Assembly (NCBI GenBank): GCA_933822405.4 | Contig: CAKOGP040001736.1 | Span: forward strand, 250,981 to 314,980 | Source of the DNA: Cylindrotheca closterium | Taxonomy: Eukaryota > Bacillariophyta > Bacillariophyceae > Bacillariales > Bacillariaceae | Direction: 5' to 3' | Length of the DNA: 64,000 nucleotides | Shown: positions 1-9,995 of the stretch, one piece after another | Layout of the letters: the number at the start of each line of letters is the position of its first letter | Numbering within the stretch: position 1 is the stretch's first letter | Program-made: the position numbers and the translations under genes | Notes under the pieces: model-generated | The model's input: the letters and a program-made list of their open reading frames with translations, nothing else | The model's database searches: none | What the model was told of the DNA's origin: nothing

Positions 1-70
1 AGCTCCTTCAACAATCATTCTTTGTTTTTGATTGTCAGATTCTGAAGTCTTTCATCTGCTTTTTGTCACC

Positions 71-1911
71 ATGCCGGAGAAATCAGAAGAACAACAACAA
101 GTCCCAGAGAAATCCCCACCATGGAAATTCATCCTTATTGGAGTGGGGGTCGTGGTGTTCGCCTTGGCCATCGGATTGCCAATAGGATTGCTGGCAGGAG
201 GCAGTGGTAGTGATGATTCTTCTTCCGCTTTATCCGCCACCAATGGATCTCCCAATGCATCTCCCACTAGCAGTGGTGGTAGTGGTGGTGGAAGCCCCAG
301 TGGTGGTGGTGGAAGCTTTCCCAATCAGCCACCGGTCAGTTCTCCTACCTTTCAGAATCCTCCCGCCAACCGAGTTCCCATCAAATGTTTGCCCGACGAT
401 TATCGAATTGATGCCTTGACGTCGGGTGTTTGTTCGGGTGGACTCCGCCGGGAAGAACTGTACCTTCGAACCTTGCGACAAATCACTGCCCAAAGTGTCT
501 TGACCAATCCCAGTCGGCCCCAAGGAAAGGCCTTTGCCTTTTTGCTCAATTACGATCCCTACTTTCAAGGATCTTGTAGTACTACTGGTTTGAAGGAACG
601 TTACATTTTGATGACTCTCTTCTTTTCCACCAAAGGAGAGTACTGGTCCCGACAAGTTGGTTGGTGCGGTGGAACCCAACATTGCACTTGGTCCGGAGTC
701 TCTTGTTCCAGCAGTGGAACCATTACTGGAATCGAATTGGCCACCAACAATTTGAGTGGTACCATCCCGGAAGAATTCTATGCCCTCCAACACCTCCAAC
801 GCATCAATTTGTTTGCCAATTCTATTTTGGGTACGATCCCCAACTTTTCGACACTGTACAACTTGAAGGAAATTGATTTGCAAAACAACTTGCTGACGGG
901 CAATGCCTTTCCCACTAGTCTACCCAATGGTGTGACCCATTACAAAGTGAGTGGCAACAATTTGAGTGGCACCATTCCCACCTCGATATTGGACAAGTGG
1001 ACCCAACTCCAAACCCTTTGGGCGGGTAACAATCAGATCAGCGGTACCATTCCGACCCAATTTGGAAGACTCAATCGACTGACAAGTCTATACCTGTATG
1101 AAAACCGACTCCAAGGCAGCCTCCCGGCACAATTGGGCAACATTTTGTTGCAAGAGATTTGGTTGTCCAACAACTTTTTCGAACAACAAATTCCGGAATC
1201 TCTACTATTCTTGGGAAGTCTCAAGTTGTTTCGACTGGAAAACAACGTCTTTTCGGGCAGTCTTGCGACTTGGATTGGTCTTTTGACCAACTTGCAAGAC
1301 TTACGAGTCAACAATAACAACATTGCTGGAACTGTGCCAGTTCAATTGGATCAGCTTACCGATTTGAGTGAGTATAACATCCACGATGAATTGCCTTGTG
1401 AGACTACGGATTTCTAACACCACATTTTTATGTTTGTCCACTCTCGACCTGTTCAGAGGAACTACAGATTGGAACCAACTTTTGGAGTGGCAATCTGCCA
1501 AATATCTTCCGCAACCTACAGCAACTCGAGACCTTTGACGCATCGAATACTGATCTGGGTGGCACGATTCCCACCGCACTCTTCAACATTCCAACCCTGG
1601 AAACCGTCAATCTTTCCAACTCTCGATTGTCGGGTAGCATTCCCAATACATTGAGCAATGCTGGCAATCTACAGAAACTCTACCTGAATGACATGCCCAA
1701 CCTACGTGGAAACCTCCCGTCTCCTGGTCAAGGACGATTGGGCAGTCTGACGGAACTTTTGGTCCATCGAACGGGATTGACAGGGTCCATGCCCACATCG
1801 ATCTGTGCCCTGCGATCGGACTCCTTTTTGGATACCTTGGAAGCTGACTGCCTTGGAGGATCACCCAAATTGCAATGCGACTTTCCAGATTGCTGCACTC
1901 GATGCTACTAA
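71..1911 (+). CDS. Membrane-anchored leucine-rich-repeat protein (two exons)
   Basis: Exons 71-1367 and 1457-1911; the 89-nt intron 1368-1456 has donor GTGAGT and acceptor TTCAG. Joining them keeps the LRR frame and gives about 583 aa. I chose the ATG at 71 because it follows CACC; an in-frame site at 32 is possible. A short cytosolic N-terminus is followed by one hydrophobic helix (about residues 21-45: FILIGVGVVVFALAIGLP), then a Ser/Gly-rich linker, a Cys-containing cap and about ten plant-type LRRs (L..N.LSGTIP). A Cys-rich end (CDFPDCCTRC) closes the ectodomain. No kinase or TIR domain is present, so this is a receptor-like or cell-surface LRR protein with ligand unknown. The family call is secure; the role is inferred. 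Confidence 0.88.
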
Positions 1912-2328
1912 TAACTGCAGAATGTGTCACATGATTGATTGATCGATTGATTCATTCATTCATTCATTCATTCATTGTGTTATGAAGATGTGACAACTAA
2001 ACAATTAACGTGCAGGATTCCAAAATGGACTCTTCGTTCCTTGGAACGCACGTATATATCTATGTATTGGTGTCAGTCGGAGTCGAAATGATACTGCTGT
2101 ACTGTAGTGTAATGGAGATAGAGTGAAACCTGCAGTATGGCACTGTTCTATATTTTCGTTTTCGTTTTCCTCCAAGGTGATATATTGAATAAGCATTTCA
2201 GTATTATACTGTGTTATGCACATGAATACGAATTATGTACTGTGATTTAGTTGAATTCAGTATTCTACACATCATGGTACGGGTACATGTATTATAACAA
2301 AATAATGGGAAGGGGTACGAATATCCCT
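1912..2328. other. Intergenic region with ATTC/GATT repeats
   Basis: This lies between the LRR gene and a convergent small gene. It holds a GATT/ATTC tetranucleotide tract (about 1932-1976) and AT-rich DNA. No supported gene was seen. Confidence 0.6.
1932..1976. repeat. GATT/ATTC tetranucleotide microsatellite
   Basis: GATTGATT blocks are followed by about seven ATTC units just downstream of the LRR gene stop, probably in its 3' untranslated region. Confidence 0.85.
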
Positions 2329-2847
2329 TCACCACAAGAACCGGCAGGTTATCACCCACTGTTCGTCAAGGACAGTCTTCTTTGGATGCCGTTTTCGAAT
2401 TCGCTGTTTTTGTTTCACTGCCCAGTATTTTCGTTCGCGGTCCTCTTCTTCTTCTTCTCTAAGAGGGAAGCGAGTCGTCTTGACTCGATCATACCTGTTG
2501 GAAGTTGACTCGGTAGTACCTCGTCTCCTTTGTCTTCTCGAAGTAGATGAGGGTAGGGAATCGGGAATGGGCTGTTGTGCCCAACCGTAAAAGAAGCGAG
2601 TCTCAATGGCGCTTGCTGGTGGTGGAATGCAGCTCGTTCTTGCCTTCAGTAGGATACCCTTGGGAATCACTTCCAGGGTATCCAAGCTTTCGAAGGATGA
2701 TTGAGTGTCAACGCTGGTGGTAACACTGCTAGATTTAGAACTAGCTTTGTACTCAATGCTCGTTATGCATTCTTCTTGGAGCTCTTCTTGAAGACACAAG
2801 CTATTCGAGCTTGTCTCCTCGGACGAGACTTTGCCGTCGATTGGCAT
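2329..2847 (-). CDS. Hypothetical basic protein
   Basis: About 172 aa, read from the ATG at 2847 (M-P-I-D-G-K). The frame stays open upstream to 3282, but that part covers the AT-rich promoter-like region, so I prefer the internal start. The protein has a Ser/Thr-rich N-terminal half and a very basic C-terminal half with an Arg cluster (SRRQRRRG), an acidic run (EEEEED) and KQKQRIRKR, which suggests a possible nuclear localisation signal. No known domain was recognised. It is divergent from the gene at 3332. It could be a real short diatom gene or a chance frame. Confidence 0.4.
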   Translation of the reverse strand: MPIDGKVSSEETSSNSLCLQEELQEECITSIEYKASSKSSSVTTSVDTQSSFESLDTLEVIPKGILLKARTSCIPPPASAIETRFFYGWAQQPIPDSLPSSTSRRQRRRGTTESTSNRYDRVKTTRFPLREEEEEDRERKYWAVKQKQRIRKRHPKKTVLDEQWVITCRFLW

Positions 2848-3331
2848 GGTAGAGGCTGTTTGTGGAGTGTTTCTAATAACTATCGTATGGGAGCAAACAA
2901 GCTTCAAAGGATGTGTCACAAAATTTGAGCAGATACTGACAAAGAGCTCAGCCGGTTTCATGTTTGAAGTTGCTATAGGCCTCTCGAAACACCAGATAAT
3001 TTTCCATTGATGCAGTATTCGCGATCGCCATGTATATATAGGTCGCAAAAGCGCATGGTACCTGTAGGACATGCCACAGTACTGTACCCAATTGAAGAAA
3101 TATCTATATATATTATATATTGTAGTGTTCAATGTGCGATCACTTACTGGATAAATGTTTGTCTGAGCCTTTTGCGAATTGTGTGACAAGAACCAAAACA
3201 AGCAGAAGAGGAGGCGCGTGGAATTCTTTCTCTTTTCTCGAGAGGACCAAGCACAGTAGAATAAAAGTCGACCTGAGCTCAAGCTGTCTCACGAAAACAA
3301 TTTCACAACGCAACAAAACCACAACACCACA
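2848..3331. other. Divergent intergenic region with TATA-like tract
   Basis: This is the shared upstream DNA of the genes at 2847 (minus) and 3332 (plus). A strongly AT-rich stretch at about 3104-3122 (TATCTATATATATTATATA) is TATA-like but too far from the ATG at 3332 to assign with confidence. Confidence 0.4.
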
Positions 3332-3922
3332 ATGCCTAACAGCAGCACAAGAAGAGGAGTGACCATCAACCCCAACGTCAAGGTTCATGAAATCTTTCCC
3401 CTCTACGAATACACTGCCAGCGAAATCAGTACTATATGGTATAATGAAGATGAAATGGCCGAAATCTCAAGATCATGCGCCAAGATTCTGAGAAGACTCG
3501 AAAGTGTTGGGAGCGCCAAAGAAAGTAAGTACTGTATTCGTGGCTTGGAAACCCACACCAGATTGGGCTCCGTTGTCAAGAGAAGCAACCGAGCGGCTGC
3601 GAGAGCAGCAGTGCTCGCGGAACAAGCAAGGCAATGGAGGAACGAAAAAGGCGAAAATGGCGCCCAAGCTATCTGCGATGCTTATCGAAGAACAACCTCG
3701 AGTTGCCAAATGTGGGCTCAAGCTGTTGGAAGGCGTGACCAACAAGAAGTAGAAGCTTATCTGTGTAATGACAATGATGATGTCGAAGAAGAAGAGGAGG
3801 AAGAATCAGTACTAGGGAGAAAGCCTTCACCTTCATCTACAATCGCCTGCTCGCCAAGCCAAGAGTCCAGAATAGTTCTGCGGGCAGCTAATACAGCAAG
3901 TCCTAGCGCCAAAGCGGCGTAG
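3332..3922 (+). CDS. Diatom-type hypothetical protein (WYNEDE / CIRGLE motifs)
   Basis: 196 aa from an ATG in a C/A-rich leader (CACCACAATG). The N-terminal part has a pattern seen in many diatom proteins of unknown function: V-H-E-I-F-P-L-Y-E-Y, then I-W-Y-N-E-D-E, then a helix with C-x-x-I-L-R-R-L-E, then CIRGLETHT. A predicted helical, Ala/Arg-rich region follows (about residues 85-135), then an acidic run (VEEEEEEES) and a low-complexity tail. No signal peptide or membrane segment is visible, so it is probably cytosolic or nuclear. Membership of the diatom family comes from general knowledge of its motif spacing. Function is unknown. Confidence 0.75.
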   Translation: MPNSSTRRGVTINPNVKVHEIFPLYEYTASEISTIWYNEDEMAEISRSCAKILRRLESVGSAKESKYCIRGLETHTRLGSVVKRSNRAAARAAVLAEQARQWRNEKGENGAQAICDAYRRTTSSCQMWAQAVGRRDQQEVEAYLCNDNDDVEEEEEEESVLGRKPSPSSTIACSPSQESRIVLRAANTASPSAKAA

Positions 3923-4412
3923 TAGCTTAACTCGGGTACGTCGATACTGCGGTACGGTCTTTTTTAAGAGCTGCAGTACTAGTCGCAGATTGTTTTCATT
4001 CGCTCGACGCTGACAATACTGGGCCCGACTGAAGGGATAGAAATAAATGAATGTATCATGCATAGAATAGTATGAAGAAAGCAGTGCTGCAGTAGCATTT
4101 CTGCATTGTGGTATAGGATATGATAATATTTTTTCGATTTAGTGTCTGTTCCGTGGTTTCAAAAAAATGACTGCCATATGTAAACTCACCATGCATTCAA
4201 CTATATTATCTGCTTTGTCTGCTACTATTCTGTAGTATACTTTGAACTTTGACGCACGCGGTACGAGAAAGACGAGAGTGTTCTGAAATAGTTCTTTTGC
4301 GTCTTTCGATGATCTTCGATGCGCAAAATATGCGTAATGTAGATGACCATAAATATTACATTCAGGTTGGCATTGTTGTTGCTGATCCAATCTATAACTT
4401 CCCATAACAATC
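3923..4412. other. Intergenic region, no gene seen
   Basis: AT-rich DNA between two plus-strand genes. The open frame on the minus strand (4139-4567) overlaps the FKBP start and has no coding character. Confidence 0.5.
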
Positions 4413-5214
4413 ATGCTCCGAATCTTTGCTTCACTGCTATCTTTCTTTCTAGTGTTGGCGTCTGTTGCTGCAGGAACCAATGAAAAAGGCCTCGCCTTTC
4501 TAGAAGCCAACAAGAACAAGCCCGGTGTCATTACTCTGCCATCGGGATTGCAATACAAGGTTCTCAAGAAGGGTCCAGGTGCCTTTCACCCAACCGCAGA
4601 CTCCTCTTGCAGCTGTCATTACGAAGGAACTCTCATTGATGGCTCTGTATTTGATAGGTATGATTTATGAATATGCATTGTGTTATGATAGAGTTTTTAT
4701 TACATTATTGATTGATTCATTACACATTGTTTGGACTCACGATGACATTTGATCTATCTACACCATTAGTTCCTATCAGCGCGGACAACCTACTTCCTTT
4801 GCACCCAACCAAGTGATCAAAGGATGGACGGAGGCGATGCAATTAATGGTCGAAGGAGACAAGTGGGAGATGTATATTCCATCCGAATTGGGATATGGTG
4901 ATGGGGGATCCCCTCCCAAGATTGGAGGTGGAGATGTCCTTATCTTTCAAATGGAAATCTTGGATATTCTTGGAGACAAGGTTCCAGCTTTGCAATGCAA
5001 GGTTGCCGAAGGTGAACAAGACGAGTGTACTGAACGAGAACTCAAGTACATTGCCAAGACAAAGGAATGGGCGCCAACCAAGGTAGCATCAGAAATCACT
5101 CGAGTTCGAACCATCCTAGGAAAGCCAATGGCTGATGACTTGAAAGACTGGGCCAACCGACGTGTTCACATTCTTCAACAACTAAAAGATGCATCGGATG
5201 GAGGAGAACTATGA
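4413..5214 (+). CDS. Secretory FKBP-type peptidyl-prolyl isomerase with ERp29-like C-terminus
   Basis: Exons 4413-4657 and 4770-5214; intron 4658-4769 (112 nt, donor GTATGA, acceptor TTAG). Joined product about 229 aa. It begins with a signal peptide (LLSFFLVLASVAAG), so it enters the endoplasmic reticulum. Residues about 30-135 form the FKBP fold: GTLIDGSVFDSSY across the junction, VIKGWTEAMQLM, ELGYGDGG and FQMEILDI are the family landmarks, so it should catalyse cis-trans isomerisation at proline. After a Cys-containing linker (QCKVAEGEQDECTE), residues about 160-225 resemble the helical C-terminal domain of ERp29 (ELKYI..TKEW...ITR...ILG). It ends GGEL, which is close to but not a standard ER-retention tail. 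The FKBP call is firm; the ERp29-like domain is inferred from pattern. Confidence 0.9.
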
Positions 5215-5544
5215 ATCAATTATAGAACATGAAAAGTGTGTAACTTATGCTTCTTATTCTGGTTTTATACAATCAAAAAGCCCAGGCAATATAATACAGT
5301 ATAATACAATACAATTAATGTTCCAGCTGGGATGAAAGGCGGAACTGGAGTAGTTGAGCAAAGCCAATCTAATACTGATGCCCTAGAACCAATGCTAATG
5401 TCATGAAAGGCACAGGTTGATTATTGTTCTTCTCGCAGTAGTGTCACCGCGGGGAACTTTGAAGATACAGCTACGTGCTTTTGAATAAGTGTGTATGCAT
5501 CACTTGCACTATATGTCTCTCTATGTCTATATCCTATATATAAC
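5215..5544. other. Convergent intergenic region, no gene seen
   Basis: This lies between the FKBP stop and the stop of the minus-strand AlgH-like gene. It has a short ATAATACAGTATAATACAAT-type repeat near 5290-5315 and otherwise no recognisable element. Confidence 0.5.
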
Positions 5545-6333
5545 TCATTTATACTGCCTGACGAGGTTTCGAAGGCGGGCCCATGCCTCCCCACGATCGT
5601 ATTCCGAGCTGAGAACCATGTCCGATGGGATCTCGACGGAAACCCAAGGATCCCCGTCACTTTCTGAATCCACTAGCATGGTTTCTAGTTCCTGCTCGGT
5701 GAACTCCATAAAATGAAAAAAGAACTTTGCCTTGTTGGTGTCAAAGTCACTAGATACAGCATATTCAAAGCCTCCTTGATAGATTCCAGAGGTTCCGACT
5801 TCTTCTTGATCCGCCGTCTTGGCAATCGTTTCGTCAGAATGGAGCATAAAGGCTGATTCTCCACCCATGTCGCCTCCACGGAAAAGCTGATTCATATACA
5901 CCGGAGCAGTTTTGGCATCTTCTTCACCGTCCATCATTTCTCCAATTGTAAAGGCTGTCGGATGATCGATAATGACACCTCGAATGACATATTCATCGTA
6001 GTCATCCAATCCCATGCCATAGATGAACACAGCGGATTCCCGCATAAAGTGATGGAATTCATCTGCAGGAGCCACCAAGACGACTCCTGGTCTTACAATG
6101 GCATTGCTACCCTTTCCCAAGAATCGAATGGAGGATGACGATGCGGATTCACCATTCTCCCCATCCTTATTAGAATAAAGCGAAGGAAAACATCGATTGG
6201 TTTGGTAATAGTGATGCTTGGCATTTTGTGTGATTCCGAGATGATGATTGGTAAAGGCATTGATTGATTCCGTCAGCAACAGAATGATGTATGCCAGGAA
6301 GACTACTCTGCAGCAAGATTCACTCATTATCAT
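5545..6333 (-). CDS. AlgH/UPF0301 (DUF179) family protein, plastid-targeted
   Basis: 262 aa, single exon. The N-terminus is a signal peptide (VVFLAYIILLLTES) followed by I-N-A-F, which fits the A-F motif of heterokont plastid presequences, then a Ser/Asn-rich transit-like stretch. The mature part matches the AlgH/DUF179 fold: RPGVVLVAP...FMRESAVFIYGMG, then GVIIDHPTAFTIGEMM, LFRGGDMGG, and a C-terminal GYxxW-like region converted to GGFEYAV...FFFHFMEFTEQEL. The biochemical function of DUF179 proteins is not established; plant and algal members are plastid proteins. It is divergent from the coiled-coil gene at 6728. A second possible start lies two codons downstream. Confidence 0.82.
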   Translation of the reverse strand: MIMSESCCRVVFLAYIILLLTESINAFTNHHLGITQNAKHHYYQTNRCFPSLYSNKDGENGESASSSSIRFLGKGSNAIVRPGVVLVAPADEFHHFMRESAVFIYGMGLDDYDEYVIRGVIIDHPTAFTIGEMMDGEEDAKTAPVYMNQLFRGGDMGGESAFMLHSDETIAKTADQEEVGTSGIYQGGFEYAVSSDFDTNKAKFFFHFMEFTEQELETMLVDSESDGDPWVSVEIPSDMVLSSEYDRGEAWARLRNLVRQYK

Positions 6334-6727
6334 TATACTCCTAATACTTGCTTGTCATGCGGTGCGAATTGGTAATATATCTACGATGATAATAATGATG
6401 ATGATGATTTTCAGACCACTGAAATCTGAAACCTGCGTTTTTGGGGCGAGAAGGAGAAGAGTGTATTATATGAGGGGAAATGATTTTTCAGAGGGAAATA
6501 AAATCCCCCTGCAAATTCGACGAAAATGCCGCGGCAGCCATGCTTTTCATAAGAATACCTTCGTAACGAAGATGGATGTATATTTCGCCAAATCGGTATT
6601 TCGCCAAAACCGAATCATTGTCACGACCCAAAACACCATCAAAACTGAACATTACTATTTGCCCATTCCCATCGGCAACAATAGAAGACAAGGCAAACTA
6701 CACAACATTTTATATCGATTTATTACA
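6334..6727. other. Divergent intergenic region
   Basis: This is the likely shared promoter of the AlgH-like gene and the coiled-coil gene. It contains an imperfect ATG/ATA triplet tract (about 6380-6412). The plus-strand frame is open through it, but the sequence lacks coding character. Confidence 0.45.
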
Positions 6728-7501
6728 ATGAGCAATTTCTTAATTGAAGCCCCCCGTTTGACGACCGAAGACTTGGACAAGACCTACTGTGACCAGGACG
6801 CAGAAATTTTGGAGGAATTCGAGAACGAATGGATTCAGTTTCTGCGCAAGAATCCCGAAAAGTTGCGGGGCCGACAAGAAAAGAAGATCAACAAGCTACG
6901 CAAAAAGAAAGAGGAAATCTTGGACAAGCAAAAGAAGGTCGAAGAGGAATTGAAACTTCAACTGGAATTCTTTGACGAGTCTCGCCAGGAACTGGAGGAG
7001 AACTTTCAACGTACCATGAAGGAAGAGCAAGAGAACCAAAAGGAGATGAGAGATGTTTTGGACGGAGAAGTACACACGGCTGCTGTTGCGGCTCACAACT
7101 TTACTCTGACTCTTCCATGGGAGAAATTCTTTTACAATCTGGAACGTCTTGCTTCCAGAGAAGGTATTCCGCCTGTGCCGTCCGGCCTGACCACAGATTC
7201 GGGCCGACAGGCATTGGTACCTTCTACAAAAGCACAGTTGTTGCTAAAGAAGGAGGACGATGATACTAAACCTGATCTTCATTTTGCCTTGCATGCCTAC
7301 CAGATGGACGAAGCCTTGATGAAGGCGCAAAGCAAAATGTACGAACTCGAAATCGAACGATACCAAAAGACCATTGAGAACTTGGAGGTGACAAGCAAAT
7401 TCCTCCATGAACACAATGTTTGGACCATCTTGAAGAAGGGCGACGATGATACTACTGTTGCTAGCAAAGCACCAAGTACAGTGACACGAGTTGGATACTA
7501 G
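6728..7501 (+). CDS. Coiled-coil protein of unknown function
   Basis: 257 aa from the ATG at 6728 (MSNFLIEAPRL). The frame is open upstream to 6248, but that part crosses the promoter of the divergent gene and looks non-coding. Residues about 45-115 form a highly charged coiled coil (KINKLRKKKEEILDKQKKVE and following heptads). A short hydrophobic/aromatic segment (AAHNFTLTLPWEKFFYNLERL) follows, and a second amphipathic helix lies at about 195-235. There is no signal peptide or membrane helix, so it is probably cytosolic and perhaps cytoskeletal. No family was recognised. Confidence 0.7.
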   Translation: MSNFLIEAPRLTTEDLDKTYCDQDAEILEEFENEWIQFLRKNPEKLRGRQEKKINKLRKKKEEILDKQKKVEEELKLQLEFFDESRQELEENFQRTMKEEQENQKEMRDVLDGEVHTAAVAAHNFTLTLPWEKFFYNLERLASREGIPPVPSGLTTDSGRQALVPSTKAQLLLKKEDDDTKPDLHFALHAYQMDEALMKAQSKMYELEIERYQKTIENLEVTSKFLHEHNVWTILKKGDDDTTVASKAPSTVTRVGY

Positions 7502-7997
7502 CTAGTAGACAAGAAATTGAGCGAGCAAGAACAACGGCAGGAGGTCGTGATGATCATGAGCGATTCATTCATGTAGTACTAAGACCGAGCATTATTGTCT
7601 CCCAAACTGGTCATTTTGTGAAAGACTAAATTTCAAATTAGTCCAGAATTAGCTAGCTAGTTGAGCGAGGGGCCTTGCCACAGTCGCATATGACCTACAA
7701 TTCAGTTCTGCCTGATGCATTTCCTATTATTTTATGCGTTGCCATGCAAGTACGAACGTGTATTTTTTTTAAACGGAATGGACGAGTTCCCGACCCATTG
7801 GACTCAAAATTGTCATTTTCTTCTTTTATTTTATATTTGATGATTTTCAAATCATCATCCCGCAGACGGCATCATCATCATCTCGCAATCATCATCGCTA
7901 TATACATTCTAAAAAAATCAATACAATACAATACAATACAATAGTATCTTAAGAGCATCATGCCTTTGCCTTTCTGCTGAACAATAACAAAGCTAGA
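7502..7997. other. Intergenic region with CAATA microsatellite
   Basis: It contains CAT/ATC triplet clusters (about 7850-7895) and a CAATA pentanucleotide run just upstream of the next gene. No gene was seen. Confidence 0.5.
7919..7942. repeat. CAATA pentanucleotide repeat
   Basis: About five tandem CAATA units, 55 bp upstream of the ATG at 7998. Confidence 0.85.
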
Positions 7998-9826
7998 ATG
8001 AAGATTTCAATTTCACAAACAAACCGCCAAAGCGCCGGCGGATCATCGTCACGATTCTTCAAGTCAGCAGTGCTGTGTGCGTTGGCGTATGCCTTTGGTC
8101 TGTACAGCAGTTCCACCAGCAGCAGCGATAATAACAACAGACTGATTGTTGTAGAGGACCATGTTAACAGACGAGCCAGCGCGATTGAGATTCCAGAACA
8201 ACAATCATGGAGTGCCAACGCTAGAGCCATGGATGCCACACACAAAACGCAACAAGCAAGGAAAAAGTTGTTGGAAGCAAGGAAGCAATCCAAACGACCA
8301 CAGCAATCCGACCAATCATCAGCCACGTCGTTTAGCATTCCTTCCGCTCTGAATCTCATTCCCAATGACCAATTGAAATTAGCAGACTACTTTTCAGATT
8401 CGTGGCTGCTCAATAAGAAGAACTTTCTCAAGGTTCCACTGTATCAGATTGGAATTGTGGAAGGTACAGTATGATTTTTGAATAGTATATATACTTTTGA
8501 TTTGATTTGATGGTTGATTCATCAATTCATTCTGTGAATAACTCACTCACTACTGCACCACCTCTCGCATTCAATTAAATAAATCCAGATGCCTGCTTTG
8601 CTGCCATTGGCAAGCGACGAATCCACGATCATTCCAAAATGTTTGTAGATTGGACCGACTTTATGGTAATGCATCTCTCCAAATGGTGGGGCGAGCTGAA
8701 CATTTTAGGAGATGAGGATTCTACAATGTTTGATCACACCACTGGAACCATTTTTGGTGGTTATTTGCACAAGGTTTTCAGCGGCAAAGCGACAACGAAA
8801 ACCACAACAACAACAACACCAAAAAGCCCACTCCATCCTACCATTGCCATGATTGCCTTTGCTCCCTATCGCAGCTCGCACAAAAATCGGGGAGAACTAT
8901 TGACTGCCCACTCCTTGGCAAGTACGATCGCTTCACTTTACCATGTAGGGTTTGGAAGAGTCATTGTGACGTGCAACGGTGACACGGATGTTACCCGAGC
9001 TCATGAAGCCTTTCGACTGGTGCAGCTATACTCCACAGCTAGCACGTTCAATGAAAAAGTAACCGTGGATACCGCCAACCGTATATTATTCAGCAGCGAT
9101 CAAGCCATGGCAGTACCCGCACAAATCGGTAACACAGAATTGGCGGCAGTCCGAATTACCAACACGACGTGGTTCAAAACGAAATGGGTCAAATATAACA
9201 TGCCATTGGCAGCCGTCATTGGGATGCAAAAAGCCTTGGGAGGCAAATTGGAGAGTGAGAAGGAATCCAAATATTGGCTCGGCACCAAGCATGACGCATC
9301 CTATTGGAAGTATGTGTACTTGACGGAACCGGATACCTTATTGCATACCAAAGAATCCATGTGGAAACCAATCCAAGAGGGATTGGATCAGGGATTGTCA
9401 TTCTTTCCACATCGATTGCAGCCTCTGCCGCACGAATTCAATTTGCCACCGTCCACTGAGGATCCATCCACAAAGCATGTCTCGAGAAAGTACCAAACTC
9501 AATACATCCCAAATGTCCTTCCCTTTTCGAACATTACCAACTTGGATGACACTTGGCATTGTTGTGATGATGGGCCAGAGTGGCCAGGCCGAAGTGAAGA
9601 ATTCGGCACCCAGCAACGACCCTGTGGAGGTCTTTGGTGGTGGGCCTGTGGATACCGGTCGTCCGTCAAGGTATCGGAACAATCCAAGGAGGAAATCTTG
9701 GAGCATCACAAACGGCTAGTTCCGTATCCAATGATGACGGTGGCCAAGGGAACGGGTGTTGTCTTTGCTCCAACGGAAATGGGACGGCGATGCTTTCCCT
9801 CTCAAGCTCCGTGCAAAAGAACCTAA
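7998..9826 (+). CDS. Type II membrane protein, glycosyltransferase-like (two exons)
   Basis: Exons 7998-8463 and 8589-9826; intron 8464-8588 (125 nt, donor GTACAG, acceptor TCCAG). The junction reads G-I-V-E-D-A-C-F-A-A-I-G and is in frame, giving 567 aa. One signal-anchor helix lies at about residues 20-35 (FFKSAVLCALAYAFGLY), followed by a Ser/Asn/Gln-rich stem. This is the topology of Golgi enzymes. The lumenal part has IAFAPYRSSHKNRGELL, a Rossmann-like strand RVIVTCNGDTDVTRA, and a stretch with Y-V-Y-L-T-E-P-D-T, whose acidic E-P-D resembles a nucleotide-sugar metal-binding site. Two Cys-rich Trp motifs (DTWHCCDDGPEWPGR; CGGLWWWACGYR) follow. No named family was assigned; glycosyltransferase is an inference from topology and the EPD motif. 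Confidence 0.75.
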
Positions 9827-9995
9827 TCGCTGGTTGATCCATTGTAGTGACTACTAAGGATATCATCTATACAGTATAGCAGTGGAAACCTTAATAAATG
9901 TTTCAAACCTACTCCCACTGCTGATCCATCTTCTCAGGATATTCCAATGATAGAACAAGCTGACCGCAATTACGGCAACCACGAAAAGTGAAAGA

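Noticed and set aside
52..324. Minus-strand open frame with poly-Pro opposite the LRR gene start
   Set aside because: It is antisense to the Ser/Gly-rich codons of the LRR gene and reflects their composition.
6248..6727. Upstream extension of the coiled-coil gene frame
   Set aside because: It crosses the promoter of the divergent AlgH-like gene and its translation lacks coding character.
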